A stretch of DNA of 64,000 nt from Chryseobacterium sp. KLBC 52 (GCF_003347605.1 NZ_QDFZ01000002.1:297693-361692), one strand, 5' to 3'; positions 1 to 10,263 are shown, counted from the first letter of the stretch. Numbers and translations: made by a program. The notes: a model not told the origin generated them from the letters alone.

Positions 1-1994
1 CCTACTGCATAGAAAACATTTCCTATTGAAGAAACTCTTACTTTAATTGTCTGACCGTTCAATGAAGAAGGGAAAGTAAAGTTTTCAGATCCGTCGTTAG
101 GTGTTGACGCAGATAGTACCGTCCAGGTTGTTCCGTTATCTGTAGTATAATCAATTTTTACATTAGCAACATTATAAGGAGCTGCATTGGTATTGGCAAC
201 AATCCATTGAACCGGAGTTGGCGTATTTACATCAGCATATTGGTTCGCTAATCTGAATGGGCCATTATCTCCTACAACAATAGTCTGAACTTTAAAAGCA
301 GATTGCTGTTCAGCTACATTGGAATTATTATCTCTTACCGTTAATGCAAAATTTGTAGTTCTTGCCGTAGTAGATACTGCTTCCCAGGTATTGTTTGCAT
401 TATTTAATACTCCGTTCATTACAGACGTAAATTTCGGGAAATATCTTGTTGGGCTTGCGTTTGGAGCAGCAGATCTGAATGAAGCTCCTGATGTTGTATT
501 TCCTAAGTTATATTTATCAATAGAAACTAAAGCATCATCTACCTCTTCCCAAGAATAAGTCATTGGGTCATTTTCAGGATCTGTAGCACTACCTGTCAAG
601 GCAAAAGCAGTACCTTTTGGTATAGTATATGTTGGCAGATCAGCAATTACCGGTGGGTTATTGGTAATGGTAGTTTCTACGTCACAAGTTTTTGCAATTA
701 AGTTCGCCTGTACCTGACCGATACTTGCTTTATGGAAATAAGGATCAGAGTTTTGCTGAACATCTGTATCAGGACCGGTAATACCAGCATATCCCATAAT
801 AGTAGTTCCTGAACCAGGTTCCATATTTACTCCACTTCCTTCAAGATTATGAGAGAAAGTATGGTTAGCTCCTAACTGGTGTCCCATCTCATGAGCTACA
901 TAGTCGATATCGAAGCTATCCCCTGATGGAATTCCATTTGCAGGAGAAGTAAACCCTGAACCTTTTCCTTTAGGAACTGAAGTTGTAGGATTAATACATA
1001 CACATCCGATACATCCGGCGTTTCCTCCACCTCCTGATTTACCGAATAAGTGTCCGATATCATAGTTGGTATTTCCTACATTATTTGTCAAAGCCGTTTG
1101 CAGTTGTGTATTCCAAGCTCCACCCGCTCCGGTTGCAGCAGCAGAATATGGATCAGTAGCAGGATCAATATAAATTACATTAGGAAAGTTCTGTAAATTC
1201 AAATGCAATGCAAAGTCTTTTTCAAAAACCCCATTTACTCTGGTTAGAGTATTATTGATAGCAACAATTGCAGGAGCTCTTTTCTGATCATCCGTGGCAG
1301 TAGCAGGTACACCAGCAAGTCCCATAAAGTATTGCGTGTACTCACCCGTAACAGACATTGCCAGTCTCATTGTTCTGTATTTTTTATCAGAACTTTTGTT
1401 AAAAGTTGTTGGCTGATTAGTGAACGACTGTCCGTTTTTTAATAGAGCATCTATTTCCTTCTTAGCAGCAGGAGATTCTTCTGTAGAACACAAGAAACCG
1501 TTTTTATCCTTTTTTGTTTTAGGATGAACAGCATACACTGTTTTGTCTGCTGAAGCAGGATCAATAAATTCATATTTATCTCCATGGATAATCATTGACT
1601 GAAAATCATTAGGAGCGATACTGAATCTTAAGTATTTGGTAGGGTCATCTACACTTGTTCCAACATAAGATCCTAATTCATACTTGTCTGCCAGTTCTTT
1701 TACAACTACTGGAAAACTGTATACATTAAACCTTTCAATCTTCCCACTCATTGTAGGAAGAGAAATTACTACAGGAGTGGAATTTGTTCCCATTTCCTGT
1801 GCATTCTTCAGCTGAGATCTCAGTAAGTTCAGGTCCAGTTTATAGTACCCGTTACTTCTTACATTAGATTGATCTACTCTAAATCCTGTACTTCTTTTGT
1901 TATCGTCTCCTTTTTTAAGAGAAGTGGGTGTCCATTGGCCGAACACTGCCCCTCCTATACAAGTTAACATTAAAGCAGTAAATACTCTTTTCAT
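1..1994 (-). CDS. secreted zinc metalloprotease, reprolysin-like (C-terminus cut off by window edge)
   Basis: About 664 codons are visible and the frame is still open at base 1, so the C-terminus is missing. The protein starts MKRVFTALMLTCIGGAVFGQ, a Sec signal peptide. A propeptide-like region follows, then the zinc site HEMGHQLGANH with its first His near residue 368, the HExxHxxGxxH signature of metzincins (M12B/reprolysin-like). A nearby IMGY stretch fits the Met-turn. Later sequence looks like Ig/fibronectin-type repeats. In Flavobacteriia such proteases usually end in a T9SS sorting domain, which here would lie outside the window. Role inferred: extracellular protein digestion. The start is supported by a two-box promoter just upstream. 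Confidence 0.9.
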   Translation of the reverse strand, partial: MKRVFTALMLTCIGGAVFGQWTPTSLKKGDDNKRSTGFRVDQSNVRSNGYYKLDLNLLRSQLKNAQEMGTNSTPVVISLPTMSGKIERFNVYSFPVVVKELADKYELGSYVGTSVDDPTKYLRFSIAPNDFQSMIIHGDKYEFIDPASADKTVYAVHPKTKKDKNGFLCSTEESPAAKKEIDALLKNGQSFTNQPTTFNKSSDKKYRTMRLAMSVTGEYTQYFMGLAGVPATATDDQKRAPAIVAINNTLTRVNGVFEKDFALHLNLQNFPNVIYIDPATDPYSAAATGAGGAWNTQLQTALTNNVGNTNYDIGHLFGKSGGGGNAGCIGCVCINPTTSVPKGKGSGFTSPANGIPSGDSFDIDYVAHEMGHQLGANHTFSHNLEGSGVNMEPGSGTTIMGYAGITGPDTDVQQNSDPYFHKASIGQVQANLIAKTCDVETTITNNPPVIADLPTYTIPKGTAFALTGSATDPENDPMTYSWEEVDDALVSIDKYNLGNTTSGASFRSAAPNASPTRYFPKFTSVMNGVLNNANNTWEAVSTTARTTNFALTVRDNNSNVAEQQSAFKVQTIVVGDNGPFRLANQYADVNTPTPVQWIVANTNAAPYNVANVKIDYTTDNGTTWTVLSASTPNDGSENFTFPSSLNGQTIKVRVSSIGNVFYAV

Positions 1995-2021
1995 AAATTA
2001 AAACACAATTATAATTTCCGC

Positions 2022-2050
2022 CAAATATAACCATTTTACGACTCAAACAA
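2022..2050 (-). promoter_or_regulatory. promoter of the metalloprotease gene (-33/-7)
   Basis: On the minus strand TTG (2050-2048), 18 nt, then TATATTTG (2029-2022), matching the Bacteroidota consensus TTG-N17-23-TAnnTTTG. It lies 27 nt upstream of the start codon. Confidence 0.65.
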
Positions 2051-2202
2051 ATAAAATAACTTAATATTTTTTAATATTATACATACAACTAGCACAATCA
2101 TTAAAAAAAATTCAAAGCGAACAACAAGATTAAGTTTGTATTTTATATATTGTAAAAGTTAATGATTATCATTTCTAAAAATTATAAGTAGCATTCATTA
2201 AA

Positions 2203-2241
2203 AAAACCACAAACTTTAGAATAATTAAAGTTTGTGGTTTT
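2203..2241. terminator. bidirectional terminator
   Basis: A perfect 16-bp stem (2203-2218 with 2226-2241) around a 7-nt loop, A-rich on one side and T-rich on the other, so it can act on both strands. It lies just downstream of the DUF6048 gene. Confidence 0.8.
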
Positions 2242-2270
2242 TATATTTTAAACGGTAAGAGCTGTTATTT

Positions 2271-2936
2271 CTAAAACTTATAAGCTATATTCCATGCAAA
2301 TCCCATATTAAACTTTGAGGAACTTTTTCCAAACCCGGGAACTATCATCGGAGAGATGTCATCCTGCTTGGAAGTGTATACCATATATCTTGGCTGAAGA
2401 TTCACATCAATATAAAAATTAGAGCTGAATAGCTGCACTCTTCCTCCTATAGTTCCTTCCAGCCAAAAAGAAGACTGTGAGGATGAAGGAAATGCTTCAG
2501 AGGAGTTACTTCCCCCAAATCCACGAACGGGAACAGCCATATACTCCTGATTATAAAATGATCCAGCCACTTTTCCTCCGGCATAAAATCCGTTGAATTC
2601 ATTTTCCGCATCTTTTGCAAGCATATAGAATGCTCCCAACTTAACGAAAGGACCGCTTGCCTTAGCATCGTAGCCATTCTTCTGATATACGTTTTTCTCA
2701 AAACCGGCTTCCGCAATAGCATGAATACTTCCTTTGATCTTTGAGGAAATAAATCCCTGATACAGCTTTCTATCCGAAAAAAATCCGGCTCCTGTATTCA
2801 ATACATCAAGGCCAACCATAAAATTAGGTTCATATTTTTCGTGAACCTTCTTTTCTGCTTCCTTTTTTTTGTCTTGTGCCCAGCTTATTATTCCAAATAA
2901 ACTAAAAAGAAAGGTAAAGATTAGTCTTGTCTTCAT
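2271..2936 (-). CDS. DUF6048 family outer-membrane-like protein
   Basis: 221 residues with a signal peptide (MKTRLIFTFLFSLFGIISWA). The mature part has alternating aromatic/small residues and ends in an aromatic (IAYKF), the pattern of a small outer membrane beta-barrel. From memory this is DUF6048, which in Flavobacteriia sits beside a DUF6452 lipoprotein and rlmD exactly as here. It overlaps the upstream DUF6452 gene by 35 nt, so the two are probably translationally coupled. Function unknown; the family name is by recall and the barrel is inferred from sequence pattern. Confidence 0.75.
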   Translation of the reverse strand: MKTRLIFTFLFSLFGIISWAQDKKKEAEKKVHEKYEPNFMVGLDVLNTGAGFFSDRKLYQGFISSKIKGSIHAIAEAGFEKNVYQKNGYDAKASGPFVKLGAFYMLAKDAENEFNGFYAGGKVAGSFYNQEYMAVPVRGFGGSNSSEAFPSSSQSSFWLEGTIGGRVQLFSSNFYIDVNLQPRYMVYTSKQDDISPMIVPGFGKSSSKFNMGFAWNIAYKF

Positions 2937-3378
2937 TCTCTATTTGATTTTGTCCGGCCTCCACTTTCAGCACCGGGTTAGGAGTTACTAATTCTGAAGT
3001 TAAATTCTCGTAATACTTTTTGATTCCGCATCCCGGAGATACATAGGTCGATTTTGTAGTATAATTAATTCTTACTTTAGATTCCGTCCCCTTTTTGGTA
3101 AGTTTAAAATAAACGTCTGTATAAGGAGAGTTATCTACCCGTAGAGGAATTAACCTGGAATCAGTCTTTACAGCTACTCCCAAATCTACCTTTCCTGCAC
3201 CATAATCTACTGCAACATAGAGAGAGTCCAGAGTAGTCTCTTTTCCACTGTCCATATCTCTGTAGGCCACCTTCATTCTGGGAGTTCCTTCTCCGCTTTC
3301 ACAAATATCATCGTCACCCCCACAGGAAACAAGCATTCCTAAAAAGCAGATCGCTATAAGAAATTTAAAGTACTTCAT
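2902..3378 (-). CDS. DUF6452 family lipoprotein
   Basis: 158 residues. The N-terminus ends in the lipobox LVSC followed by GGDDD, so it should be a lipoprotein; acidic residues after the Cys are typical of Bacteroidota surface-exported lipoproteins. Two more Cys occur (CESGEG after the lipobox, and PGCGIKK), a possible disulfide. Recognised as DUF6452 from its place between rlmD and DUF6048. It starts 31 nt after the rlmD stop and runs 35 nt into DUF6048, so the three genes look like one operon. Function not known. Confidence 0.75.
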   Translation of the reverse strand: MKYFKFLIAICFLGMLVSCGGDDDICESGEGTPRMKVAYRDMDSGKETTLDSLYVAVDYGAGKVDLGVAVKTDSRLIPLRVDNSPYTDVYFKLTKKGTESKVRINYTTKSTYVSPGCGIKKYYENLTSELVTPNPVLKVEAGQNQIENEDKTNLYLSF

Positions 3379-3409
3379 ATTAAGATTTGAAATTCAAATT
3401 TAAATAAAT

Positions 3410-4822
3410 TTATTTTTTAATCAGTAATGCAATGTTTTCTACATGGTGTGTCTGCGGGAACATATCTACCGGTAAGATCTTCACCAAAGTGTAATGTTCT
3501 TTCATTAAAGCAAGATCTCTTGCCTGTGTAGCAGAGTTACAGCTTACATAAACTACTTTTTCCGGTGAAAGCTTAAGAATCTGTTCTACAACCTTCTGAT
3601 GCATTCCGTCTCTTGGTGGATCTGTGATCAATACATCTGCTTTAGGATGATTGGCCATGAATTCATCATTAAAGATATCTTTCATATCTCCACAATAGAA
3701 TGTTGTATTTGTTAAGCCGTTCAATGCAGCATGTTCTATTGCCGCATCTATGGCTTCCTGTACAGATTCTATTCCGATTACCTGCTTTGCATTTCTTGCA
3801 ACATACTGAGCAATTGTTCCTGTTCCTGTATAAAGGTCATATACTACTTCATCACCTTTCAGATCTGCAAACTCCAGTGTTTTTCTGTATAGTTCCAACG
3901 CTTGTTTATAATTGGTCTGGAAGAATGATTTCGGTCCGATCTTAAACTTCAGCCCATCCATTTCTTCCATAAGGTACCCTTCTCCGAAGTATACATTGAT
4001 GTTTAAATCATAGATAGAGTCATTCTGCTTAGGATTGATGGCATATACCAATGTTTTAATCTGCGGGAACTTTTCTAATAAGAATTCAAAAAGCTTCTCT
4101 CTGTTTTCTTTTTCTTCTCTGTAAAGCTGGAAAAGAACCATCCATTCTCCATGAGAGTTCTGTCTCATCATTAAGGTTCTTAAGAAACCTTCCTGATTTC
4201 TTACGTCAAAGAAATCCAAACCATTATTAACTCCATATTCTTTTACAGCCAGTCTAATAGCATTGGAAGGGTCTTCCTGAAGGAAACATTCTTTCAAGTC
4301 AAGAATTTTGCTCCACATGCCGGGAATATGAAAACCTAAAGCATCTTTGCTCCCGAAATTTTCTTCAGAACTGATTTCGTACTGAGTAAGCCATCTTGCA
4401 TTGGAGAATGAAAACTCCATTTTATTTCTATAAAAATATTGTTCTTCAGATCCTAGAATTGGCACGGTTTCAAACTCATCAATTCCTCCGATTCTTTTGA
4501 TATTGTTATAGACTTCTTCCTGTTTAAAATCAAGCTGTTTTTCATAGCTCATGTTCTGCCACTTGCATCCTCCGCAAGTACCGAAATGAATACATTTAGG
4601 CTCAACTCTGTACGGTGATTTTTCAAGTACTTCAATTGCTTCGCCTTCATAATATTTCGACTTTGCTTTTTTCACTCTCACATTCACAATATCACCAGGA
4701 ATTGCGCCTGTTACCATTACCGTTTTACCTTCTTCTGTTTTTCCTATTGCCACGCCTTTTGCTCCGGCAGTCAACAATTTTATATTTTCAAGAGTCAGAT
4801 CTCTTTTTTTCTTCCTACTCAT
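3410..4822 (-). CDS. rlmD: 23S rRNA (uracil-C5)-methyltransferase RlmD
   Basis: 470 residues. An N-terminal TRAM domain (about residues 10-68) is followed by iron-sulfur cysteines in CIHFGTCGGC (C77, C83, C86; a fourth in the later KECF). The Rossmann methyltransferase domain shows the SAM loop YDLYTGTGTIA, the DPPRDG motif, and the catalytic Cys in VYVSCNSAT. These are the marks of TrmA/RlmD-type m5U methyltransferases that modify 23S rRNA at the RlmD position using SAM. The paralogue RlmCD is an alternative name; RlmD is the usual call in this phylum. First gene of an operon with the DUF6452/DUF6048 pair. Confidence 0.93.
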   Translation of the reverse strand: MSRKKKRDLTLENIKLLTAGAKGVAIGKTEEGKTVMVTGAIPGDIVNVRVKKAKSKYYEGEAIEVLEKSPYRVEPKCIHFGTCGGCKWQNMSYEKQLDFKQEEVYNNIKRIGGIDEFETVPILGSEEQYFYRNKMEFSFSNARWLTQYEISSEENFGSKDALGFHIPGMWSKILDLKECFLQEDPSNAIRLAVKEYGVNNGLDFFDVRNQEGFLRTLMMRQNSHGEWMVLFQLYREEKENREKLFEFLLEKFPQIKTLVYAINPKQNDSIYDLNINVYFGEGYLMEEMDGLKFKIGPKSFFQTNYKQALELYRKTLEFADLKGDEVVYDLYTGTGTIAQYVARNAKQVIGIESVQEAIDAAIEHAALNGLTNTTFYCGDMKDIFNDEFMANHPKADVLITDPPRDGMHQKVVEQILKLSPEKVVYVSCNSATQARDLALMKEHYTLVKILPVDMFPQTHHVENIALLIKK

Positions 4823-4868
4823 TCTAAAATTTTCTATTTTCCTAATGGGAACTTTTACATTCCAGTTT

Positions 4869-4876
4869 GCAAAAAT
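4869..4876 (-). promoter_or_regulatory. -7 box upstream of rlmD
   Basis: Minus-strand TATTTTTG fits TAnnTTTG, 46 nt upstream of the rlmD start. No TTG -33 box at standard spacing was seen. Confidence 0.4.
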
Positions 4877-4885
4877 ACAATAAAA

Positions 4886-4909
4886 AAAACCTTATCCGAA
4901 GATAAGGTT
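4886..4909. terminator. terminator of the thioredoxin-fold lipoprotein gene
   Basis: Stem AAACCTTATC/GATAAGGTTT around a CGAA tetraloop, flanked by an A-run that reads as a U-tract on the minus strand, just after the 4931-6472 gene. Confidence 0.75.
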
Positions 4910-4930
4910 TCTATACTGTGTTAAAGTTTA

Positions 4931-6472
4931 TTATTTTGTTGGAGCCGGCTGTGGATTTGCTGGCTGTGGAGCTTGCTGCATTGCAGATGGATCAAGCTGT
5001 AATTGTGGCTGCATTTGTGCATTTGGATCTACCTTCGGTGCTGAAAGACCTGTTTGTTTATCCAAAATAGTCACCAATTCCTGCTCACCAAGGTTTACGA
5101 AAGATCTGCTGGCAATTTTACCATCTTTATCAATAATGACAAAGCAAGGTAATTTGAAACCATATACTCCGTATTTCTTAGCAATATCAGAGTTCAGTCC
5201 TCCTTCTCCATAAACATTTACTCCCTGAATTCCTTTTAATAAAGAATTGCTTGTTTTAATGAATTGATCTTTTGTATCGTCTACGTTTACAAAAACAAAA
5301 TTCATTTTCGACTTATAAAAGTTTACCACTTCTTTTAATACAGGTACAGTAGCTTCGCTAATGTAAGGATTCCATGAAGCATAAAAGAATAACATATAAG
5401 GTTTTCCTTTGTTTTCAGAAAGTTGATATGCTTTTCCGTCTTGTTTTGCTAACGCTGCTTCTGGAGCTGCTTCTCCGATTTTAAGTCCTGTAATAGCAAC
5501 CTGCATTTTTAAAAGGTCACTTTTAATCGTAGCATCTTTAATATCTGTATCGATGATCTTTTTAATCTTGTCAATATTGGCTGCAGGAGTTGTTGGATGA
5601 ATATCCGCCTGAGCCATTACAAATGCAAGTAGATAATCTTTTGCAGTTTGAGATAAATCTTTTTTTGTTTTTAAATACTGAGCGAACATCTCAGAAGTTG
5701 TAATCCCAGTTTTTCCTTTGCTGTTTGCTTCCGCATACTTCTGGAAATCCGGAGTCATTTTTACAAGAAGATATTGTCTGTAAAGAGGAATTGTTTTTAC
5801 CATTCCATCTTTGTCTGTTTCTAACTGAGTTTCGTAATCTTTGAAAGCCTTAGAAGATTTGTAAGAAGGGTTTCCGGACATCTGGCCATGAGACATTTCA
5901 TAGTTGGCAAGCAAGTTAAGAATGGTTACTTTCACATCGTTTTTCTTCCACTCTAAAAGTCCTTTGCTTGGATTATTTTTCTTGGCAAGATCATCCACAT
6001 TCTTATTAATATCTGCTTCAATTTTATGCATTCCTTTCAAAAATGCAGCTTCGTCTCCACCCATTAATACCGGTAAATTTACTTTGCTACCATAGTCTGC
6101 CAAGAATTTCATACTTGCTGTAAGGAAGTCATTATTTTTTTTAGCATCTCCGGTAATCACATATTCATTTGGGAAAGTAGCTCCGTTTCCTGAGATATTT
6201 ACTTTTTGTCCACCTTCAAGATAGATCAGGCTTTGTCTGCCAGCGTAATTGATTACGTACATTCCATCTTTAGGAGCGTCAAAATTTCCTGAAAAGTTTC
6301 CGTCTTTATCCAGACCTATATTAATTAAAGGCAGGGTTCCTACTCCTGAAGCTTCTACAAATTCAATTCTTTCTAATGGTGAGCTTCCGGTAATTTTTCC
6401 TTTTACTTCTACTTTTTTTGAACAAGACATCACAAAGAATGTGATGATAAACAATAAAAGATATTTTTTCAT
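4931..6472 (-). CDS. thioredoxin-fold lipoprotein lacking the CxxC active site
   Basis: 513 residues with lipobox VMSC (C17). Residues about 20-110 resemble a DUF4369-type N-terminal domain (KVEVKGKITG...), the middle is helical, and residues about 345-470 form a TlpA/AhpC-like thioredoxin domain. Where TlpA proteins have WCxxC this one reads W367-N-P-Y-I, so both redox cysteines are gone. The cis-Pro loop (KLPCF) and the VIIDKDGKI strand remain. The tail is Pro/Gln-rich. It is therefore unlikely to be a disulfide reductase; a binding or scaffold role is inferred. It is transcribed alone, between a -7 box at 6492-6499 and the hairpin at 4886-4909. Confidence 0.85.
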   Translation of the reverse strand: MKKYLLLFIITFFVMSCSKKVEVKGKITGSSPLERIEFVEASGVGTLPLINIGLDKDGNFSGNFDAPKDGMYVINYAGRQSLIYLEGGQKVNISGNGATFPNEYVITGDAKKNNDFLTASMKFLADYGSKVNLPVLMGGDEAAFLKGMHKIEADINKNVDDLAKKNNPSKGLLEWKKNDVKVTILNLLANYEMSHGQMSGNPSYKSSKAFKDYETQLETDKDGMVKTIPLYRQYLLVKMTPDFQKYAEANSKGKTGITTSEMFAQYLKTKKDLSQTAKDYLLAFVMAQADIHPTTPAANIDKIKKIIDTDIKDATIKSDLLKMQVAITGLKIGEAAPEAALAKQDGKAYQLSENKGKPYMLFFYASWNPYISEATVPVLKEVVNFYKSKMNFVFVNVDDTKDQFIKTSNSLLKGIQGVNVYGEGGLNSDIAKKYGVYGFKLPCFVIIDKDGKIASRSFVNLGEQELVTILDKQTGLSAPKVDPNAQMQPQLQLDPSAMQQAPQPANPQPAPTK

Positions 6473-6780
6473 TTCAATTTTTAATATTACACAAAAATAC
6501 GCTTTTTAGGGCTTGTTAATTCACTCTGATAATTTTTTTTAAAAATTTTATTATTACCATTCAAAAGGGATATTCCAATTATTGAGGGCTATCTTTTTGA
6601 AGGTAAAAAGTATTTGAAAGTTTTTTCAGAAAACGATTCAATTACCTCCCAAATATATACTTAATAAATAAAGAATAACGAAGATCAATCAATAAGTTAA
6701 CAAACTTTAACAGGATCATCTTTTTCATAAAAAAATCGCCTCCAAAAATGAAGGCGATTTTTTATGTATTTGAATCAATT
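6473..6780. other. 308-nt intergenic region
   Basis: A/T-rich. It holds a minus-strand -7 box TATTTTTG at 6492-6499 for the lipoprotein gene and the sdh terminator at 6731-6762. No ORF or RNA gene was seen. Confidence 0.6.
6731..6762. terminator. terminator of the sdhCAB operon
   Basis: Stem AAAAATCGCCT (6731-6741) with AGGCGATTTTT (6752-6762), loop of 10 nt, A-run on the left giving a U-tract for minus-strand transcripts. It lies just after sdhB. Confidence 0.8.
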
Positions 6781-7548
6781 CTATCCTTGATCTGCAAGAG
6801 CAGCCATGTACTCTCTGTTCATTCTTGCGATGTTTTCAAGAGAAATACCTTTAGGGCATTCTACCTCACATGCTCCGGTATTTGAACAGTTTCCGAATCC
6901 TTCTTCGTCCATAGCCTTCACCATGTTCAGAACTCTTCTCTTAGCTTCTACTCTACCTTGTGGAAGTAATGCATACTGAGAAACTTTTGCTCCAACGAAT
7001 AACATTGCAGATCCGTTTTTACATGTAGCTACACACGCTCCACATCCGATACAAGCTGCAGCATCCATTGCTTTATCTGCATCTTCTTTCGGCACAGGAA
7101 TAGCGTTAGCATCCAACGTATTACCAGAAGTGTTCACAGAAATGAATCCTCCTGCTGCCATTACTCTGTCGAATGCGCTTCTGTCCACCATCAAATCTTT
7201 GATTACAGGGAAAGCAGCACTTCTCCAAGGTTCAATAACGATCGTCTCACCATCTTTGAACATTCTCATGTGAAGCTGACAAGTTGTAATACCAGTATCA
7301 GGTCCGTGAGCTCTACCATTGATGTAAAGAGAACACATACCACAGATTCCTTCACGACAGTCGTGGTCGAAAGCGATAGGTTCTTTTCCTTCGTTAATTA
7401 AGTTTTCGTTCAGAATATCCAACATCTCCAAAAATGAAGAATCTGTAGATACATCTGATATTTTATAGGTCTCAAACTGACCTTTAGTTTTACTATTTTT
7501 TTGTCTCCAAATTTTCAGCGTAAGATGTAAGCCTTTTTTTGCACTCAT
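6781..7548 (-). CDS. sdhB: succinate dehydrogenase / fumarate reductase iron-sulfur subunit
   Basis: 255 residues, the normal size. It carries the electron relay of complex II. The [2Fe-2S] site is CREGICGMC with a distal Cys (C64, C69, C72, C90). The [4Fe-4S] and [3Fe-4S] sites use [11 protein letters not shown] (C166, C169, C172, C176) and [11 protein letters not shown] (C221, C227, C231). It passes electrons between the SdhA flavin and the membrane quinone site. Last gene of sdhC-sdhA-sdhB, starting 24 nt after sdhA and ended by the hairpin at 6731-6762. Confidence 0.96.
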   Translation of the reverse strand: MSAKKGLHLTLKIWRQKNSKTKGQFETYKISDVSTDSSFLEMLDILNENLINEGKEPIAFDHDCREGICGMCSLYINGRAHGPDTGITTCQLHMRMFKDGETIVIEPWRSAAFPVIKDLMVDRSAFDRVMAAGGFISVNTSGNTLDANAIPVPKEDADKAMDAAACIGCGACVATCKNGSAMLFVGAKVSQYALLPQGRVEAKRRVLNMVKAMDEEGFGNCSNTGACEVECPKGISLENIARMNREYMAALADQG

Positions 7549-7572
7549 AATGTTATATTTATAGGTTGGAGA

Positions 7573-9585
7573 TTATTTATAACTTCTAGTTTTAACCTCG
7601 ATGTTGTCGTATATCAATTCTTCTTTATGCAACACTTCTGCATTGATATCGTTTCCTTGATATTCCCAAGCTCCGACGTATTTGTAGTTTACGTCATCTC
7701 TTTCCGCTTCTCCATCCGGAGTTGAATGGTCTTCACGGAAATGTCCACCACAAGATTCATTTCTGTGTAGTGCATCGATAGCCATTAATTGTCCAAGTTC
7801 AAGGAAGTCTGCTACTCTGAATGCTTTTTCAAGCTCAGTGTTCATCCCTTCTCCTTCTCCTGGTACTTTTACGTTTTTCCAGAAATCGTTTCTTACTTCT
7901 TCAATTTCTTTGATTGCTTCTCTTAATCCTTCAGGAGTTCTTCCCATTCCAACTTTATTCCACATAATGTTTCCTAACTGTTTGTGGAAATAATCTACAG
8001 AGTGAGTTCCTTTATTGTTTAAGAAGAAATCAATTTTATCTTTAATTCCTTTTTCAGCTTCGTCAAACGCTCCTGAGTTTGTAGGAATAGCTCCTGTTCT
8101 GATATCTGCAGAAAGGTAATCTGCAATCGTGTAAGGAAGTACGAAATATCCGTCAGCAAGACCCTGCATCAATGCAGAAGCACCCAATCTGTTTGCACCG
8201 TGATCAGAGAAGTTAGCTTCACCGATTACGAAACAACCCGGGATTGTAGACTGAAGGTTATAATCAACCCATACACCACCCATTGTATAGTGAACTGCAG
8301 GATAGATTTTCATTGGAGTTTTGTAAGGATCATCAGCAGTAATTTTTTCGTACATTACGAATAAGTTACCGTATTTCTCCTCTACCCAGCTCTTACCTAA
8401 ATCGTAGATCTGCTGATCTGTAGGATTATGAATATGTTTTTCGATAGCGGCTTCTTTACCTTTTTTCATGATCTCTGTAGAGAAATCAAGGTAAACACCT
8501 TCCTGAGTATCATTATTTTCAATTCCGAATCCAGCATCACATCTTTCCTTAGCAGCTCTGGAAGCAACGTCTCTAGGTACAAGGTTACCGAATGCAGGGT
8601 ATCTTCTTTCCAAATAATAATCTCTATCTTCTTCTTTAATATTTTCAGGTCTTAATTTACCTTCTCTGATGGCTACTGAATCTTCAATTTTCTTAGGAAC
8701 CCAGATTCTTCCTGAGTTTCTTAATGATTCAGACATCAAAGTCAGTTTAGACTGCTGTGTTCCGTGAACAGGAATACAAGTCGGGTGAATCTGTACGTAG
8801 CAAGGGTTTGCGAAGTAAGCTCCTTTTTTGTGAATTTTCCATGCAGCAGAAACGTTGGATCCCATGGCATTGGTAGAAAGGAAATATACGTTTCCGTATC
8901 CTCCTGAAGCAATTACTACAGCGTGAGCAGAATGTCTTTCAATTTCACCTGTTACAAGGTTTCTTGCGATAATCCCTCTTGCTTTTCCATCAACAATAAC
9001 AAGATCTAACATCTCATGACGGTTGTACATTTTGATTCTTCCTTTACCGATCTGACGGCTCATTGAAGAATAAGCACCTAATAATAGCTGCTGTCCTGTT
9101 TGTCCTTTTGCGTAGAAAGTTCTTTTTACCTGAACCCCACCAAATGAACGGTTATCCAGCTGACCGCCGTAATCTCTCCCGAAAGGTACCCCCTGGGAAA
9201 CACACTGGTCAATAATGTTTGCAGAAACTTCAGCTAATCTGTAAACGTTGGCCTCTCTTGCTCTATAGTCACCACCTTTGATGGTATCATAGAATAATCT
9301 GTAAGTAGAGTCACCGTCTCCCTGGTAATTTTTAGCTGCGTTGATCCCTCCCTGAGCTGCAATAGAGTGTGCTCTTCTTGGAGAATCCTGGTAGCAGAAC
9401 GCTTTTACGTTATATCCTTGCTCAGCCAATGTAGCTGCAGCAGAACCTCCTGCCAAACCTGTACCTACAACAATAATATCAATCTTATCTCTGTTGTTTG
9501 GTGCAACAAGGTTCATATGGTCTTTATGATTTTTCCACTTGTCTTTAAGAGGACCCGCTGGAATTCTTGAATCTAATTTACTCAT
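7573..9585 (-). CDS. sdhA: succinate dehydrogenase / fumarate reductase flavoprotein subunit
   Basis: 670 residues. The dinucleotide-binding fold is [13 protein letters not shown] (from about residue 40). The FAD-linking histidine lies in [15 protein letters not shown]. Catalytic and substrate residues are in the HPTC and HYTMGGV regions, with the late [13 protein letters not shown] motif. It oxidises succinate to fumarate in the TCA cycle, or runs in reverse. The length and insertions fit the B-type (Bacteroidota, Wolinella-like) flavoprotein that pairs with one cytochrome b subunit. It lies 15 nt after sdhC. Confidence 0.96.
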   Translation of the reverse strand: MSKLDSRIPAGPLKDKWKNHKDHMNLVAPNNRDKIDIIVVGTGLAGGSAAATLAEQGYNVKAFCYQDSPRRAHSIAAQGGINAAKNYQGDGDSTYRLFYDTIKGGDYRAREANVYRLAEVSANIIDQCVSQGVPFGRDYGGQLDNRSFGGVQVKRTFYAKGQTGQQLLLGAYSSMSRQIGKGRIKMYNRHEMLDLVIVDGKARGIIARNLVTGEIERHSAHAVVIASGGYGNVYFLSTNAMGSNVSAAWKIHKKGAYFANPCYVQIHPTCIPVHGTQQSKLTLMSESLRNSGRIWVPKKIEDSVAIREGKLRPENIKEEDRDYYLERRYPAFGNLVPRDVASRAAKERCDAGFGIENNDTQEGVYLDFSTEIMKKGKEAAIEKHIHNPTDQQIYDLGKSWVEEKYGNLFVMYEKITADDPYKTPMKIYPAVHYTMGGVWVDYNLQSTIPGCFVIGEANFSDHGANRLGASALMQGLADGYFVLPYTIADYLSADIRTGAIPTNSGAFDEAEKGIKDKIDFFLNNKGTHSVDYFHKQLGNIMWNKVGMGRTPEGLREAIKEIEEVRNDFWKNVKVPGEGEGMNTELEKAFRVADFLELGQLMAIDALHRNESCGGHFREDHSTPDGEAERDDVNYKYVGAWEYQGNDINAEVLHKEELIYDNIEVKTRSYK

Positions 9586-9600
9586 ACTAGTATATTGATA

Positions 9601-10263
9601 TTATTGAGTTATAAAATGGAAAACTGCAACGATGATAAATCCTGCAGGGATAAGGATTGAATACCATGTCCCGAAAGCTTTGATCACCGGCGTATATTTT
9701 GGATGTCTTGCACCGATAGACTGGAATGAAGACTGGAATCCGTGCGCTAGGTGTAATCCCAGTAGAACAAAAGAGATTACATACAAAGCTACTCTCCAAA
9801 GGTCAGCAAACTTTTCATGAAGTTCCGGCCAGAAACGTTCTGCATCAGGAGTTAATCCTTCTACATACTTGTAATTAATTTCGTGTAGCCAGAAATCATA
9901 TAAGTGAAGCGCCAAGAAAGCTAAAATAACAGCTCCTGAAATAATCATATTTCTGGACATCCATGAAGAATTCACTGATGCGTTGTTAGCTGCATACTTT
10001 ACCGGACGCGCTTTATTATTCTTGATCTCAAGCACAAATCCCATTACAAAATGGAAAATTACTGCAAAACCAAGAATAGGCTGCATTAAGAACTGCACAA
10101 AAGGATTATAGCCCATAAAGTCAGATGCTGTATTGAATGCATCTTTATTTAGAACTGATAACAAATTGGTTGTCAAATGCAGTATAAGAAAAATCAGCAA
10201 AAACATAGCTGATAATGCCATAGCGTATTTTCTACCTATCGTAGAACTCGTTAAACCTGCCAT
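9601..10263 (-). CDS. sdhC: succinate dehydrogenase cytochrome b subunit (single-subunit anchor)
   Basis: 220 residues with about five membrane helices (near residues 12-36, 58-80, 105-127, 157-175, 198-218). Histidines within or next to the helices (LILHLTT, FHFVMGF, LALHLYD, GLHLAHG) are the candidate haem b ligands. It anchors SdhAB to the inner membrane and exchanges electrons with menaquinone. No separate sdhD is present, as expected for B-type complex II. First gene of the operon. Confidence 0.93.
   Translation of the reverse strand: MAGLTSSTIGRKYAMALSAMFLLIFLILHLTTNLLSVLNKDAFNTASDFMGYNPFVQFLMQPILGFAVIFHFVMGFVLEIKNNKARPVKYAANNASVNSSWMSRNMIISGAVILAFLALHLYDFWLHEINYKYVEGLTPDAERFWPELHEKFADLWRVALYVISFVLLGLHLAHGFQSSFQSIGARHPKYTPVIKAFGTWYSILIPAGFIIVAVFHFITQ

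Noticed and set aside
319..558. 79-codon plus-strand ORF
   Set aside because: Antisense to the metalloprotease gene, whose reading frame has clear domains through this stretch.
7021..10263. Separate sdhD gene
   Set aside because: No second small membrane subunit; SdhC here is the single-chain anchor type.
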